Origin: Chitinophaga tropicalis
GTDB taxonomy: Bacteria > Bacteroidota > Bacteroidia > Chitinophagales > Chitinophagaceae
Direction of reading: 5' to 3'
NCBI RefSeq assembly: GCF_009758205.1
Contig: NZ_WRXN01000001.1
Location: 1,302,001 to 1,366,000, forward strand
Length of the DNA: 64,000 bases
Shown here: positions 9,102 through 19,881 of the stretch, in pieces
Position numbering within the stretch: position 1 is the stretch's first letter
Layout: the number at the start of each line of letters is the position of its first letter
Made by a program: the position numbers and the translations under genes
The notes under the pieces: model-generated
The model's database searches: none
Seen by the model: only the letters and a program-made list of their open reading frames with translations
Told to the model about the DNA's origin: nothing

Positions 9102-9791
9102 TTACACACTAGTAATACCGGCAAGCAACGATTGTACCTTCTGGAACTCTTCAACGGTTTCCTCTGTCATATCATGCTTCTTTATCTCCTTCGCATATGC
9201 TTCCACTAACCTTGTATAGTTACTATTGCCTGCAAGCTTTGCGGCGATCAGCCCCTTTACGATACGATAACGCTCGTTGACCATATGTATAGATTCTTTA
9301 TCCGGTTTTTTATTTAGCACCGCATCAATAGCATTCACATTGTGGTGCGCCTGGAAGTAGGGAAGTGCCAACCGCTCAAATATCTCCTTTAATGCGTTAC
9401 ACACCAGGGTTATATCCTTTTTTTCGAAGACAAGTAAGTCAAAGGATTGGTTAATCTTTTTAGCTATACCATCCGGATTAGCGTTCAGGTCTGCCAGCGC
9501 GGCGCCTATCGTAATAAACTGTGTCGGTTTTTTAAGATGCTTATTGAGCGTGATCTGCTGATAGATTGCTTCTACAGCTTTTACATGCACATAGGCCACC
9601 GGTTCCACCAGAAAGCCTTTTTCTCCGGTTTTCAAAACGGTCCTGTCATAGAAACGGATGTCATAATTGAACAACGCGCTTTCTGTATCCTTTAAAAAGA
9701 ATTGATTCTTCTGATCGGCATTGAAACCTGCGGCTGTCATTGTTGGTGTTAAACACTCAAATAGTTCTTTGATAACCTCTTTTTTTTGCAT
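9102..9791 (-). CDS. Probable immunity protein of the RHS toxin
   Basis: 229 residues from the ATG at 9791. The frame stays open to 9956, inside the toxin gene, but those 55 codons read the toxin tip in another frame, so the later ATG, 11 bases after the toxin stop, is chosen. The protein has no signal peptide and is mostly helical, with an acidic and lysine-rich tail. No family is recognised. Its position directly behind the nuclease-like tip of an RHS protein is the usual place of the cognate immunity gene in polymorphic toxin loci; that is the basis for the call. A hairpin at 8982-9003 follows. Confidence 0.6.
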   Translation of the reverse strand: MQKKEVIKELFECLTPTMTAAGFNADQKNQFFLKDTESALFNYDIRFYDRTVLKTGEKGFLVEPVAYVHVKAVEAIYQQITLNKHLKKPTQFITIGAALADLNANPDGIAKKINQSFDLLVFEKKDITLVCNALKEIFERLALPYFQAHHNVNAIDAVLNKKPDKESIHMVNERYRIVKGLIAAKLAGNSNYTRLVEAYAKEIKKHDMTEETVEEFQKVQSLLAGITSV

Positions 9792-9801
9792 AATTGCATA
9801 T

Positions 9802-12800
9802 TTATTCCATAACAAATGTACCGGTCTTGGAATTCCATCGATAAATGCCTGTCTTAAGTTTGGATGGGTCGATAATAAATCCTTCAAAGGCACCTGCATT
9901 TTTACCTGACAACACACCTTTGATACCTTCAACGAAGAAGTCACTTTGTCCGCCACTTAATTTAGCACCATCCACTTTTGATTCAATGGCCGCGAGAAAT
10001 TTATCTTTTTTTGCAAGTAGAAAATCAATTCTCAGGTTTACGCCGTTATCAAGTTTTACGTAAACCTGCTCCAAGATAACAGCGCCTTTAAACTTCTTCT
10101 CCAACACCGCTTTCGTAAGTTCCTCGCCAAGTTTTCCTTTGGGCGCAGAGGCTTTCAGGTTACTTAACTGAAGCGTAAACGGATTTTCATTGGTATTTCT
10201 TGCGAACCTGGCCAAACTGGTTCCAGTTATCTTGCCGAGCACATAACCAAACGCAACACCACCAACGAGCTCAACGGCACCGGCATTAGCTTTGGCAGTA
10301 TATTCTGCCTTTAGCGCCAGATCTTTTGTATTTCCAGCCTGCTCTGCATAGGCAAAAGTATTCGCTGGCGAGAAAGCCCAGTATACCATCAATTCAAACA
10401 ACCCCTTGACCCCTTTGAATTTGTACCCTGGATCACCTGGTCCGGGATCCTGTGGGTCTTGAGGGAACAGGCCTTCATAGTCAATAAACCGGATGGGATT
10501 GCCAAATGCGTAGCTATAAGGGCTATGCCTGCGCATAGAGTCGGCCAACGGATCGACAGTATGCCAACGACCGATCTGTGGATCTTGCATCCGGGCACCA
10601 AAGTCGTACCATTCCAGGCTGGCGCCATCTTTGAACTCCCGGCGCTGCAATTCCTTTCCGTTAAATTTATACTCGCTTGGATCATATAGCGCCCCTTTCA
10701 GCGCATGCGACGAAAGACCAGCCATTGTCAGCCCATAAGGATAGTAGTGGTTCTCTTCCAGTAAGGGCCCAGACAAATGGGTCACCATAAAATTATCAAA
10801 ATAAACATCAGCAGCACTCTCATTGTTCAGGTACAGGTAGATAAATCCCGATTTCTGCACCACCATTTTTCCAAGCACCAGCGACAATAGTGTATTGGGG
10901 CTACCCGGCACCTGGAGGACGCCACTATTACCATCGACCAGGTTAAATTGATCATCAAAAGCGGCATAAGATAAATATGCCTTTGGCTGCGTAGCCTGGT
11001 TCTGATTAGGATCTTTATCCCTCAACTGCTGATACTCACTGTTTGTAAGACTATACAGCGGGGAGCTTGGACCGTTAGAATAGTGACCATTCTGTACGAT
11101 ACCACCGCTGCTAAAACTGCTTAACAGGGCAGATAGCATGGCCGATACCGTGTTTGATGAAGTATTGGCGGTGGTGGAAGTATAGAAAGCCTTTACCGTC
11201 GCCGCAATCGTGTCTCCCCTCATCACTTTCAATACAATTGCTGGCCCTATCTTCTGTCCGGTGCTGCCATTCAGCTTTGCAACAAAATCGTTGGGATTGG
11301 TGGTATTATCAGTTGGGTAAGACGCCGGCTTGGCCGTCCTGGTCAGATCAATATTACTATAAGTAGCGTTCTCAACAGCAGTGCGGGCGTTCTCCATGGT
11401 AGCGGCATATTGCGCTGTATCCTTACTGCTCCCTAATACTACCCGAACATTACCCTGGTAATCCTTCTCAAACCAGTCATGTACATAAGTGACAGGTACG
11501 CCGCTTTTAAATATAGTACGAATTCGTCCTTCTTCCGTCAATATGTATTGTAAGGAATCGTTGACATATACAAATGGGCCATCATAGTGAGTGACGGTGT
11601 TGGTCCCGCTACCTCCCGAGGTATCAGCCACAATCTTTGCAACCTTGACTCCAAGGGCATCATGGTTAAAAAATACTTTACCGCGATTTTTTACGAAGAA
11701 CTGGGCTGGCCGGTTATTGTAGTCGTAAACAATAGTATCTATATCCTTATTCTTGTCCTTCGACAGGTTACCCGAAGGATCATACCAGTAATCCTGCGTT
11801 TCTGTATTCAGGATTTCCTTAAAGTCACCAAGCGCCGTGGAGGGATTATTTCGTTTGTCTGTCACATAGTTTAAGCGGTTGCTGTTGGCGATGTATCCAT
11901 ACTTTAACGAATCAATTGTCTTAATTGCCATACCGTCCATGCCTACTTGCTTCATGCTTAGCAGGTTGCCATTCAGATCATAGCTCAGGTTACTTACCGT
12001 GAAATCCATCAGGTTGCGTGTCCAGGCCGTGGATCCCTGATTCTGTTGTGTGTAGTCGGCAGCGATGACGCGATCCAGCTTATCATAATTATATCCATAA
12101 GCTCTTGCGTTGCCATCAGAAGCAGTCTTCCATTTTATCCCGGCAATATTGCCATCATAGCATTTATTGGTAAAACCATATTCGCGCATGATCTGCTGTC
12201 CGAAGAAATTCGAGGTACTGCCGGTAGTTGTGACATACGCTTTATTGATGGCATTCAGGTTTCCGCGTAAATCGTATTCATACACCAATGACTCCAGCTG
12301 TGATGCGCTTCCCGTTGGTGCCAGCCGCTTTTGCTTGACACGGCCCGACTCATCATAGCTTAGCAATGCCAGATCGGTCTGTGTCGAAAGGTTGTCATTT
12401 AACCGGTACTTGGTCGAGTCCAGCCGTCCGACCACATCATAATGATTCATCGTCAGCAATGTCGTCTGTGGCGTCGTAGTACTAAGCGGGTTGGTATGTC
12501 TCACATAGGTGCTGAGTGTCTTTCCCTGAAAGTCATACAGGGTATTGGTCACTGTACGGCCACCCATCGTATTCTCTGCGGCAGTCTGTACCTGCCGACC
12601 TTTGTCATTGTAATAAAAGCTGCTTATAAGGTACTGTGAATTACCTACGATATTTACCCTACGTCCAGTCAGCAGACCCCGCGTCATTGTACCGGCAGTG
12701 GCGGCGTTTGCCTCTGCATAACTGTTGCTATAAGCCATCACTTTATTTACATCCACTGATGAAAAAGCAATAACACCATTGTAGGTATAAGTGTCATAGT

Positions 12801-14046
12801 AACTGTTGGTCATCTTTACTACCTCTGTTGCCGTGTCAATATCAGGAATCGATACTGTTGGGGAATAAGGCAACGACTCTATATAGTCTCGAAGTTGTAC
12901 GCGGCTATAAGGGGTGTATATTATTCCAGACATCACTTCCCTGTCCAGTTCATCATAATAATACACTTGCCACTGTCCGAAACCTTTGCTGATGCCATTA
13001 CGTTTACAGATCAGCCGGTCCCGTTTATCATAAATCTGCTCGGTACTGTCTGTCCCGGGCTGCTTACTTACTATCATCCGTCCCCTTTCGTCGTACCGAT
13101 AGATATAGCATAGTTCTGCAGCAATGGATGTGGTAATGACCCAGTTACTTTTGATCGCATCGACGGCCTGTGGGCTAATAACAAATCTCAGGTTATCAAA
13201 ATCATCATATACATAATAGGTACAAGCCCAACCAATATGGCCACTGCCTGGGGAGGCCGTGACTTGTCGTTTCATCAGAATCAATCTTCCGTCCTTGTCC
13301 AGGTAGCTGACCGTCATCTCGTCATCAGGGCTCACATCGACATTTTTATACAATGTGTTCGCAGCGTATAATGCAGTGCTGCTACTTGTGGGAATCACTC
13401 CCAATGCAGCCATCGTCCATACATGTACAGAGTCGCTAACCGCATTGGTAAGGTATTGCTTCTCCATCGGCCGGTTACCTCCCAATTTCGCATAAGGTGT
13501 ACCGGGCAGGTAACGCTTCTCAATACGGCTTAAGGGAGAGGCCTCGAATTCAATTTCCCCATAGGGAATACTTTCACCATTGACGCCGGGGTTAGCAGTG
13601 GTATTCGCATAGTAGGCCTGTTGTCTTATAAAGGGATCGGACTTAAACTTACCGTCACTGGTATTACCGGTCAAGGGGGTAAAAGACAAATACTCAAAAC
13701 CCTCCCGTCCAAAAGGATCATACCAGAAGGGTTTCACTATGTCTTTTCCGGTAGGACTGAATCCTTTCTGGACCACCTGCAGATCCCGGCCCAGCCCATC
13801 ATAATAAGTGGTTTGCTGACGTACTTCTCCCACAGTACGGGAAGAAGATTTTATAACGGCGGTATCGGTAGATGGCATCGCAGGCTGCCATACACGGACA
13901 TAATTGATCGTTGTACGGGAATAGGCGCCTGGTACCTGCCCGGTTATAGGGCTATTGGTGTAGTCCTCGGGGATAATCTGCGCCTCGACCACTTGTACCA
14001 CCAGTAACAGCACCAGAGCCGTTAGGGAACGGAGAATATTTTTCAT
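9802..14046 (-). CDS. RHS/YD-repeat polymorphic toxin with C-terminal nuclease-like domain
   Basis: 1414 residues. A signal peptide (MKNILRSLTALVLLLVV to VEAQ) shows export. Many YD-type repeats follow (YYDGLGR, YDPFGRE, YRYDERGR, YYDVVGR, YEYDLRGN), forming the shell typical of RHS proteins. The RHS core signature (YDFGARMQDPQIGRWHTVDP, then SPYSYAFGNP) ends near residue 1192 and marks the toxin boundary. The variable tip (1193-1414) contains GEELT (about 1308), RIDF (about 1341), an ExK motif in IESK (about 1355-1357) and GGQ (about 1367). This E, D, ExK, Q layout matches PD-(D/E)XK nucleases. The N-terminus resembles Bacteroidota RHS proteins, not T6SS-loaded ones. The downstream gene is the likely immunity gene. 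Confidence 0.88.
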   Translation of the reverse strand: MKNILRSLTALVLLLVVQVVEAQIIPEDYTNSPITGQVPGAYSRTTINYVRVWQPAMPSTDTAVIKSSSRTVGEVRQQTTYYDGLGRDLQVVQKGFSPTGKDIVKPFWYDPFGREGFEYLSFTPLTGNTSDGKFKSDPFIRQQAYYANTTANPGVNGESIPYGEIEFEASPLSRIEKRYLPGTPYAKLGGNRPMEKQYLTNAVSDSVHVWTMAALGVIPTSSSTALYAANTLYKNVDVSPDDEMTVSYLDKDGRLILMKRQVTASPGSGHIGWACTYYVYDDFDNLRFVISPQAVDAIKSNWVITTSIAAELCYIYRYDERGRMIVSKQPGTDSTEQIYDKRDRLICKRNGISKGFGQWQVYYYDELDREVMSGIIYTPYSRVQLRDYIESLPYSPTVSIPDIDTATEVVKMTNSYYDTYTYNGVIAFSSVDVNKVMAYSNSYAEANAATAGTMTRGLLTGRRVNIVGNSQYLISSFYYNDKGRQVQTAAENTMGGRTVTNTLYDFQGKTLSTYVRHTNPLSTTTPQTTLLTMNHYDVVGRLDSTKYRLNDNLSTQTDLALLSYDESGRVKQKRLAPTGSASQLESLVYEYDLRGNLNAINKAYVTTTGSTSNFFGQQIMREYGFTNKCYDGNIAGIKWKTASDGNARAYGYNYDKLDRVIAADYTQQNQGSTAWTRNLMDFTVSNLSYDLNGNLLSMKQVGMDGMAIKTIDSLKYGYIANSNRLNYVTDKRNNPSTALGDFKEILNTETQDYWYDPSGNLSKDKNKDIDTIVYDYNNRPAQFFVKNRGKVFFNHDALGVKVAKIVADTSGGSGTNTVTHYDGPFVYVNDSLQYILTEEGRIRTIFKSGVPVTYVHDWFEKDYQGNVRVVLGSSKDTAQYAATMENARTAVENATYSNIDLTRTAKPASYPTDNTTNPNDFVAKLNGSTGQKIGPAIVLKVMRGDTIAATVKAFYTSTTANTSSNTVSAMLSALLSSFSSGGIVQNGHYSNGPSSPLYSLTNSEYQQLRDKDPNQNQATQPKAYLSYAAFDDQFNLVDGNSGVLQVPGSPNTLLSLVLGKMVVQKSGFIYLYLNNESAADVYFDNFMVTHLSGPLLEENHYYPYGLTMAGLSSHALKGALYDPSEYKFNGKELQRREFKDGASLEWYDFGARMQDPQIGRWHTVDPLADSMRRHSPYSYAFGNPIRFIDYEGLFPQDPQDPGPGDPGYKFKGVKGLFELMVYWAFSPANTFAYAEQAGNTKDLALKAEYTAKANAGAVELVGGVAFGYVLGKITGTSLARFARNTNENPFTLQLSNLKASAPKGKLGEELTKAVLEKKFKGAVILEQVYVKLDNGVNLRIDFLLAKKDKFLAAIESKVDGAKLSGGQSDFFVEGIKGVLSGKNAGAFEGFIIDPSKLKTGIYRWNSKTGTFVME

Positions 14047-14069
14047 TTCTTTGGAGTTAATAGGTTAGG

Positions 14070-17000
14070 TTATTGGGTGATCGGCTTTAAGTATTGGTAG
14101 TCCGCTATTTTGATGACCCGTCGATCCTGGTCACGCATCACTGACAGGCGACCGATATCATCATAACTGTAATACGTGATATTATTGCGCTGATCACAGA
14201 TGCTGGTCACCCCTTTAAAAGGATCATACGTGTAAGTCTTCATCATAGCCGTTTCGGGGTAGAGCCGTACTTCGTCAATAATACCACCAGAAATAGATAC
14301 TGATGTAACACCGCTCACCCGGTGGGTAAAGAACGTCCAGCCATCCGCTGTTGTCTTGCCCTTCTGGGGATAGCCGCTGGTGGTTCCTGTGATCGTAAGG
14401 GCGGTAGAAGATTTCAGCCAATATGATACGATGTACGCCTTGCTGCTGGTCATTCCCGAAAATCCCAGCACTCCGCCTAATGTATTGTAGCACCTGTTAC
14501 CGGTAGGTGCGGTAGGATCTGCCACAGGCGGACCGGAAAATGTCCAGTTGCCCTTTTGCTCGGCTTCGAATGAGGTATAAGCCACCTGGCTAAGTGGTGC
14601 ATTTTTCACCTCGGCGACAGGCAGCGCTTTCTTATAGTCATACAGGTAACTGAGTGGTCCGCTGCTAATAGGGGTCAGCGTTGTCACCTGGTTAAATTCA
14701 TCATATGCGTCAAAAGAACTTACTAACTCATAATGGGCATCCTTTGTAAACGTACCCCCGCTATTACTTTGGATAAAGCTGGTTAAAGGGATAGGCGCTG
14801 TCAGGCGTAGTTGGTAGACTTTATCGGGAACAGGTTTTGTCTGCTGATAAGTAGTCAGAACCCCGCCCACCACATAGTTTGTGCCGCTGATCGTCTTATA
14901 TTGGATGACTTCCACCGGCACAAGCATATTCTTACGTTGCAGGTTACGCATCGCCAGCACATCCGCATTGGCAGTGGCGGTGGTATCGTAGTCAAAAGAA
15001 TAAATGGTCTTCTGTTGCACCTGCCCGCCCTTGCTATCCAGTCGGCTCGTATTGACAGGTAAGGTGTGTCGTGTGGAATTTACAGTATAATCTGTCTGAG
15101 TGACCAGTTGCTGGGTAGGCAATAAGTTGATCTCCTTGTTTTGAGTCATGTTAAAACGCCTGGTGAATACGGTTGCAAGTGACGTATTGTACACTCGATT
15201 AGTTGAGATAGGGCAGTATTCAGAATAATTCACCCTTATACCATTGGACTGGCCGATACGCGCAGACTCAGTATATACATTTTGAATCTCTTTAATCAGC
15301 GTATATACCCCGCCACTATATTTATATATCTTTTGATTGGATAAGGAGCCTGACACCCAGCTGTTGTTGATCGGGCGAACATGCGGACTTACTGAACTTC
15401 CTGCCTCGTTGGTGCTTGTGAGAAATACACTTTCTGTTTTGCCAAGTATACCTATGGAACTGGAATCGATCATTGTCACATAAGGATATTCAATATGCGG
15501 ACCCGCTGCTGGAATGATACTCTCGTCTTGGATAGTGGCCATGGAATTACAGGTCAAACAGGCGAGGCCACTCACCGTGTAGTTAAGCATGCTACTGTGG
15601 TAGAATGGAATATTTTTGAAATTTACCTGTGTGATACTGTCCTTATACATATATCTTCTGTATTTAGCAGGAGTTCCCATACTGTCGTTCTGAATAATCC
15701 TGGCCACTCGGACGCCGCCAAGAAGATATGGTTGAGGTGTGTTCCACTGTTCAGATTCCACCACGAAGTTGCTGATATGATATAATCTGGGTGGCCCGTC
15801 TACACTCTGGCCAGGCGTAAGTGTGTAAGTATAGGTGCCGGGAGCCAATGCTTTGATCCATTGTCCGCCCGTCATGCCCGGTGAATTAGGTAGATTAAAC
15901 ACATCATATAATGGACTCAGGTCGGTTGTCGGAGTAGGCCCTGTAAACTGTACGGTCGGGTCCCAGAAATGAGTAGGGTCAAGCTCCATTATACCGGTTA
16001 TCTGAACGGTCACGAGGCCACCACCATTGATGGCAGGTATGGTAAAGCTTCCGGAAACAGTATTCTGGGTTGCTAGTGTATTTGCGTTCACACGCGTGAC
16101 AAAACTCGTTGCATCACTGATGTTCAAATACGGTGACTGGTCAGTGATCTGGGTATACTGCGTAACCTTTATCTGGTTGGGCTCATATTCGATAATGGTG
16201 CTGCCACCTGTAGGGTAATCGATCTGTTTTAACATACCATTCATGCTGGCGGTAGTCGCGCCTCTATCCGCAAAACTTACGCTATAATCTCTCCAATAAG
16301 GCCAGATCGAGAAATACCGCGCAATTGGTATGGATGAGAAATTTGTTTTGCCATTAAAGTATCCCCAGTGATCTTTGGAAAATGAGATAAAAGAAGGGAA
16401 GCTGGCGCCCTCATTGTGATACTGAAATTTCCATCGCTTGTCCACCAGAGCACCATTCAGCTCTTCTACACTGGACAATTTCAATCGTTTTCCATCACTG
16501 CTGCCGAAATATCCCTGCACAAAATTATAATCCTTTACTTTCTGACCACTACTATTGTAGATAGTTAAACCTTTGACATAACTGACATTGTAAGTAGGTG
16601 CGACGGCCTGAATGTCCTGGCGAAAATCGGTACTGATCTTAAATTTTACATATCCGTTATCGAACAGTATGGAGTCAGGCAAAAGGCATCCTACCTCAAC
16701 TCGCTCGGTATATCCAGTAGGGCCAGACGTTGGACAGCCGGAAGGTGGAGAACCAATCCCCTCCCAATGGCTAAGGCTTGATTTGGGGATATCATAGGCA
16801 TAATTAAACACTTTGTATTTGAAGTAGATGTTGCGGTTTTCACTTGTCACAATGCGTGTGAGCTGATAACCTGTAATATCATTGAAGTTCAGACGATAGT
16901 CAAGATCAACTGTATTATAACGCTGTCCTCTTTCAATGCCTCCGAAATAATAGGTGTTATTATCATTGTCTATCATCACAACAGTATCGCCCACCCATTT

Positions 17001-17579
17001 GACCTGCATATCGTTCTTGGGCATCGTCTGGATCTTTCCCAGGGTGTCATAGAAGAACTGTCCGGATTTGCCCAGGAAATTATAGTTATACATGTCAAAC
17101 TCGCTGTCCTCATTACCTGCAATAATATTCTCCAGGTAATTCATCTTGTTAAAGGCAGTCATATGTCCTCGTTGGTAGGTCTTCAGGTCAGTCATGGCAC
17201 TGGATCCAACGCCACCATACAGCAGACCGCCCGTTTTGAGATCATTGACCCCGCATTGCTGAAAGGAAACGATCCCTCCAAATTGAAGCGTCCACCCGTC
17301 ACCGACACTGGAGGGGATATCTTCGACTTTTAAACCATTTTTATAATATGATAGCTGGATAGGCAAACTAAACTCCCCAATGGAGATCTTCGCCAATGGT
17401 ATCTCGAAACTGGCCGTTCCGGCACATTCTGACACGGGAAGGTCACCATATTTATCCAGGGCGGCCACATCCGGAGATTTGGGCATAATCTGAGGTAATG
17501 TGTTCTTTGAGGAGCTTTGTGTATAACCGACTTGCATCGTTGTCATAACGACGATAAATGCCGATACTATTTTTTTCAT
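14070..17579 (-). CDS. Exported RHS-type companion protein
   Basis: 1169 residues with a signal peptide (MKKIVSAFIVVMTTMQVGYTQ). The N-terminal region (PKSPDVAALDKYGDLPVSE, then SFEIPLAKI, YYKNGLKVEDIPSSVGDGWT) is the recurrent opening of large secreted proteins encoded just before Bacteroidota RHS genes. YD-like repeats appear near the C-terminus (TYTYDPFKGVTSI, YYSYDDIGRLSVMRD). It has no separate toxin tip: the protein ends soon after the last YD repeat. The gap to the downstream RHS toxin gene is only 23 bases, so they are co-transcribed. A surface scaffold or partner of the toxin shell is a reasonable inference. Confidence 0.85.
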   Translation of the reverse strand: MKKIVSAFIVVMTTMQVGYTQSSSKNTLPQIMPKSPDVAALDKYGDLPVSECAGTASFEIPLAKISIGEFSLPIQLSYYKNGLKVEDIPSSVGDGWTLQFGGIVSFQQCGVNDLKTGGLLYGGVGSSAMTDLKTYQRGHMTAFNKMNYLENIIAGNEDSEFDMYNYNFLGKSGQFFYDTLGKIQTMPKNDMQVKWVGDTVVMIDNDNNTYYFGGIERGQRYNTVDLDYRLNFNDITGYQLTRIVTSENRNIYFKYKVFNYAYDIPKSSLSHWEGIGSPPSGCPTSGPTGYTERVEVGCLLPDSILFDNGYVKFKISTDFRQDIQAVAPTYNVSYVKGLTIYNSSGQKVKDYNFVQGYFGSSDGKRLKLSSVEELNGALVDKRWKFQYHNEGASFPSFISFSKDHWGYFNGKTNFSSIPIARYFSIWPYWRDYSVSFADRGATTASMNGMLKQIDYPTGGSTIIEYEPNQIKVTQYTQITDQSPYLNISDATSFVTRVNANTLATQNTVSGSFTIPAINGGGLVTVQITGIMELDPTHFWDPTVQFTGPTPTTDLSPLYDVFNLPNSPGMTGGQWIKALAPGTYTYTLTPGQSVDGPPRLYHISNFVVESEQWNTPQPYLLGGVRVARIIQNDSMGTPAKYRRYMYKDSITQVNFKNIPFYHSSMLNYTVSGLACLTCNSMATIQDESIIPAAGPHIEYPYVTMIDSSSIGILGKTESVFLTSTNEAGSSVSPHVRPINNSWVSGSLSNQKIYKYSGGVYTLIKEIQNVYTESARIGQSNGIRVNYSEYCPISTNRVYNTSLATVFTRRFNMTQNKEINLLPTQQLVTQTDYTVNSTRHTLPVNTSRLDSKGGQVQQKTIYSFDYDTTATANADVLAMRNLQRKNMLVPVEVIQYKTISGTNYVVGGVLTTYQQTKPVPDKVYQLRLTAPIPLTSFIQSNSGGTFTKDAHYELVSSFDAYDEFNQVTTLTPISSGPLSYLYDYKKALPVAEVKNAPLSQVAYTSFEAEQKGNWTFSGPPVADPTAPTGNRCYNTLGGVLGFSGMTSSKAYIVSYWLKSSTALTITGTTSGYPQKGKTTADGWTFFTHRVSGVTSVSISGGIIDEVRLYPETAMMKTYTYDPFKGVTSICDQRNNITYYSYDDIGRLSVMRDQDRRVIKIADYQYLKPITQ

Positions 17580-17616
17580 AGAAAAAAGGATGAAGATTGA
17601 AAATGATTGTATTGAC

Positions 17617-19005
17617 TTAATTCTTGGAGTAGTTAAACCGAATTAAAAAGGGGCTATTGAATGGCGCCTGCCGGCGAGCCAGGAAATCGTAGAGTACCTG
17701 AAGACTGCCATTTAGCTTCGCATTTATTTTATATTTACGTGAGAAGCCCATCAGGGCTGACCGCTGCCAGCCGTTCCAGTTCTTTAACTCCCTGACATTA
17801 GAGAAGGATTGATAATGGTTCATTTCAACACCACCATTGAAATAATAGGTATCTTTTACTTTCCATTCGAGAAAGCTACGAAGACCAATTCCTTCATGAG
17901 AGTAGCGCAAATGATCTAGTGAACCAAAGGAAGCCTTGTAAGACAGGCCAATGCCCACGGTCTTTTTTTCATGAAGCTGATACCCTATCTGCAAACCAAC
18001 GTCGGTAAGGCCAGGATACCAGTTATTGGCACGTTTAAACTCAAGATTGCCCCCCAGCTTCAGGCGCTGTAAAAAGGGCTTCGTCCGCATATTATTAGGT
18101 TTAAAATCGGGCATCTCAGCCGCCCTGTCGAGGTTGGGAAATTTTGCTTTTAGTCTCGAAAACTGATCGCGCGCCTGGTTAAGCTGTGCATTGGCAGCCT
18201 GTCTGGCCGAAGGATCTGTACCGATTCGCGCCAGTAATGCCTGATCGATCTGGCTACGGGTTTGTAAGCCTTCTAACGCCTGGGCAGGACTTTCGGCCAT
18301 ATTTACCCCGAATAAACCGCTCAGCAGCGAATGCTTCTCCATAAACCGGTTAAACCCCTTGGACTGACGAAGTATGGTCATGGCTTTACGCTCCGCTTTA
18401 ACAGGATCGCTAAGGCTTTCTTTTATCTCCTTTGTCTGCTGGCTGTAATAGTACATTTCCTTTTTATACTTACCGAGGTGGCCAGCCAGGTTCGTATAGG
18501 TACTGAGGTCTGACAATAAGCTTCGCTGCCGGTCCCGCAGTTCATCAAAGATGCGATCTGATGTGCCCAAAGCGTTCTGCAAACCATTTAATTGGCCAAG
18601 CGCCTTTTGCGCCAGCTCTGTAAGATTAGAGTTCTTTTCAAGATACCGGAATACACCCTGTAATGTATCCAGGTACTGGTTATAAAATTGACCGGGCATA
18701 CCTGCTGTAGGGACCTTAGCGGCCAATTGCGAACGCCACTGACTGAACTTGGCCTCACAGTTTTGTGTAAGTGACTTTGCTTTGACAGGATCGATCTTTT
18801 TAAGCCTTTTAATAGCACGGCGTTCCAGCTGCTCCGCGCGGTTGATAGCTTTTAAGAGTTGACGATCCACTTTGGATTGGTAATCCTGTAGCTTCGACTG
18901 GGTGACAGAAAGGTAATCCGGAGGTAAATTATTGTCAGCGGGAGGCTGAGCATACAGGTGTGGGGTTGTGGCAATGAAAAGCCATAGTACGTAGAGATGC
19001 TTCAT
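17617..19005 (-). CDS. Exported coiled-coil protein with barrel-like C-terminus, RHS locus
   Basis: 462 residues. A signal peptide (MKHLYVLWLFIATTPHLYAQ) is followed by long charged helices (about 30-300, for example QSKVDRQLLKAINRAEQLER), which predict coiled coil, and then a beta-rich region (about 310-462) with repeated aromatic strands such as IGLSYKASFGSLDHLRY. It is the first gene of the leftward RHS operon, 37 bases before the next gene. I infer an outer-membrane anchor or secretion partner for the two RHS-type proteins. No named family recognised. Confidence 0.75.
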   Translation of the reverse strand: MKHLYVLWLFIATTPHLYAQPPADNNLPPDYLSVTQSKLQDYQSKVDRQLLKAINRAEQLERRAIKRLKKIDPVKAKSLTQNCEAKFSQWRSQLAAKVPTAGMPGQFYNQYLDTLQGVFRYLEKNSNLTELAQKALGQLNGLQNALGTSDRIFDELRDRQRSLLSDLSTYTNLAGHLGKYKKEMYYYSQQTKEIKESLSDPVKAERKAMTILRQSKGFNRFMEKHSLLSGLFGVNMAESPAQALEGLQTRSQIDQALLARIGTDPSARQAANAQLNQARDQFSRLKAKFPNLDRAAEMPDFKPNNMRTKPFLQRLKLGGNLEFKRANNWYPGLTDVGLQIGYQLHEKKTVGIGLSYKASFGSLDHLRYSHEGIGLRSFLEWKVKDTYYFNGGVEMNHYQSFSNVRELKNWNGWQRSALMGFSRKYKINAKLNGSLQVLYDFLARRQAPFNSPFLIRFNYSKN

Positions 19006-19278
19006 TGGTACGAATGATAAGGTTAAGCAGTAATTGTTTCGAACAGAAAGGGGTAAAAGGGGTTTAAAAGTCCATTACAACAATTATTTAAGGATATAGG
19101 ATGAATCTCATATCGTACCTAAGTTAATTATTCCCGTGAAGAAAATGGTTAATAAGAAGTTAATGAGGCTAATAAGTAAACCCGGATATCAGATTATTCC
19201 TCCAAGAGCATACATTTTGTTAGTACTGCATAATCCTCTGTTCTCTGAACCGTAAAAATTGGTCAGCATATTCCTTTT

Positions 19279-19524
19279 TCATTTATTTAGCTCCTCATTA
19301 CATTTAACCATGCATCCTCTTTCAAGCATGCTGACAGCTTCCTCGACTTCAATATTATCTCCGTACCATTCAATAATCAATGACGTAAGTTCTGCTTCAT
19401 CGGGTAGATATTTTTGTAAATCTTGTGGAATTTCTGCTTTTGCCTGTTCAAGTACTTCGGTCTTGTATGAATCTACACTCATAAATATCTGGTTGAATTT
19501 TTTAACTAAAAAATATTTTGCCAT
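19279..19524 (-). CDS. Small hypothetical protein
   Basis: 81 residues, acidic, starting MAKYFLVKKFNQIF with a probable helical amphipathic body (EVLEQAKAEIPQDLQ, DEAELTSLIIEWYGDNIEVEEA). No signal peptide and no known motif. It is a lone leftward gene between the RHS operon and a rightward small gene. The 300-base stretch after its start (19583-19881) shows no further gene. Confidence 0.5.
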   Translation of the reverse strand: MAKYFLVKKFNQIFMSVDSYKTEVLEQAKAEIPQDLQKYLPDEAELTSLIIEWYGDNIEVEEAVSMLERGCMVKCNEELNK

Positions 19525-19881
19525 AGTTTCCTGTTTGCATTTTTTCTTTTTGGGGGGGCGGATACGATGGCTGGTTTTCTAAGATTTCAAGGAAGGAAAA
19601 TACGAAAAAATGATGGCTTATTTCAAGCAGATATTGTAAATAAAAACCAGTGATTCCGCCAGGACAGGCAAACCAGTGGCTTTTATCAAAAAGGAAAATT
19701 CAATGTTATCAGATTCAGAAAGCAACTTTCACTTATAATAGACAACTAAACAGCCCTTTCTATCCAAAGCATTAGAAAATAAATTGCACCGGCCCAGGGT
19801 TCTATGATTTTTTATTAAATAGGTTGGAGAGCTTTGTTTTGACGCCTGGTCAGCAAAGTATAAGTTTTGTATCTTTGAGAT

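Noticed and set aside
9957-10063. Longer upstream start for the immunity gene
   Set aside because: The extra codons lie inside the toxin gene; the ATG at 9791 right after the toxin stop fits the operon better.
10389-10685. 98-codon leftward frame inside the RHS gene
   Set aside because: It is a shadow of the RHS core region read in another frame; similar shadow frames recur because the core sequence is conserved.
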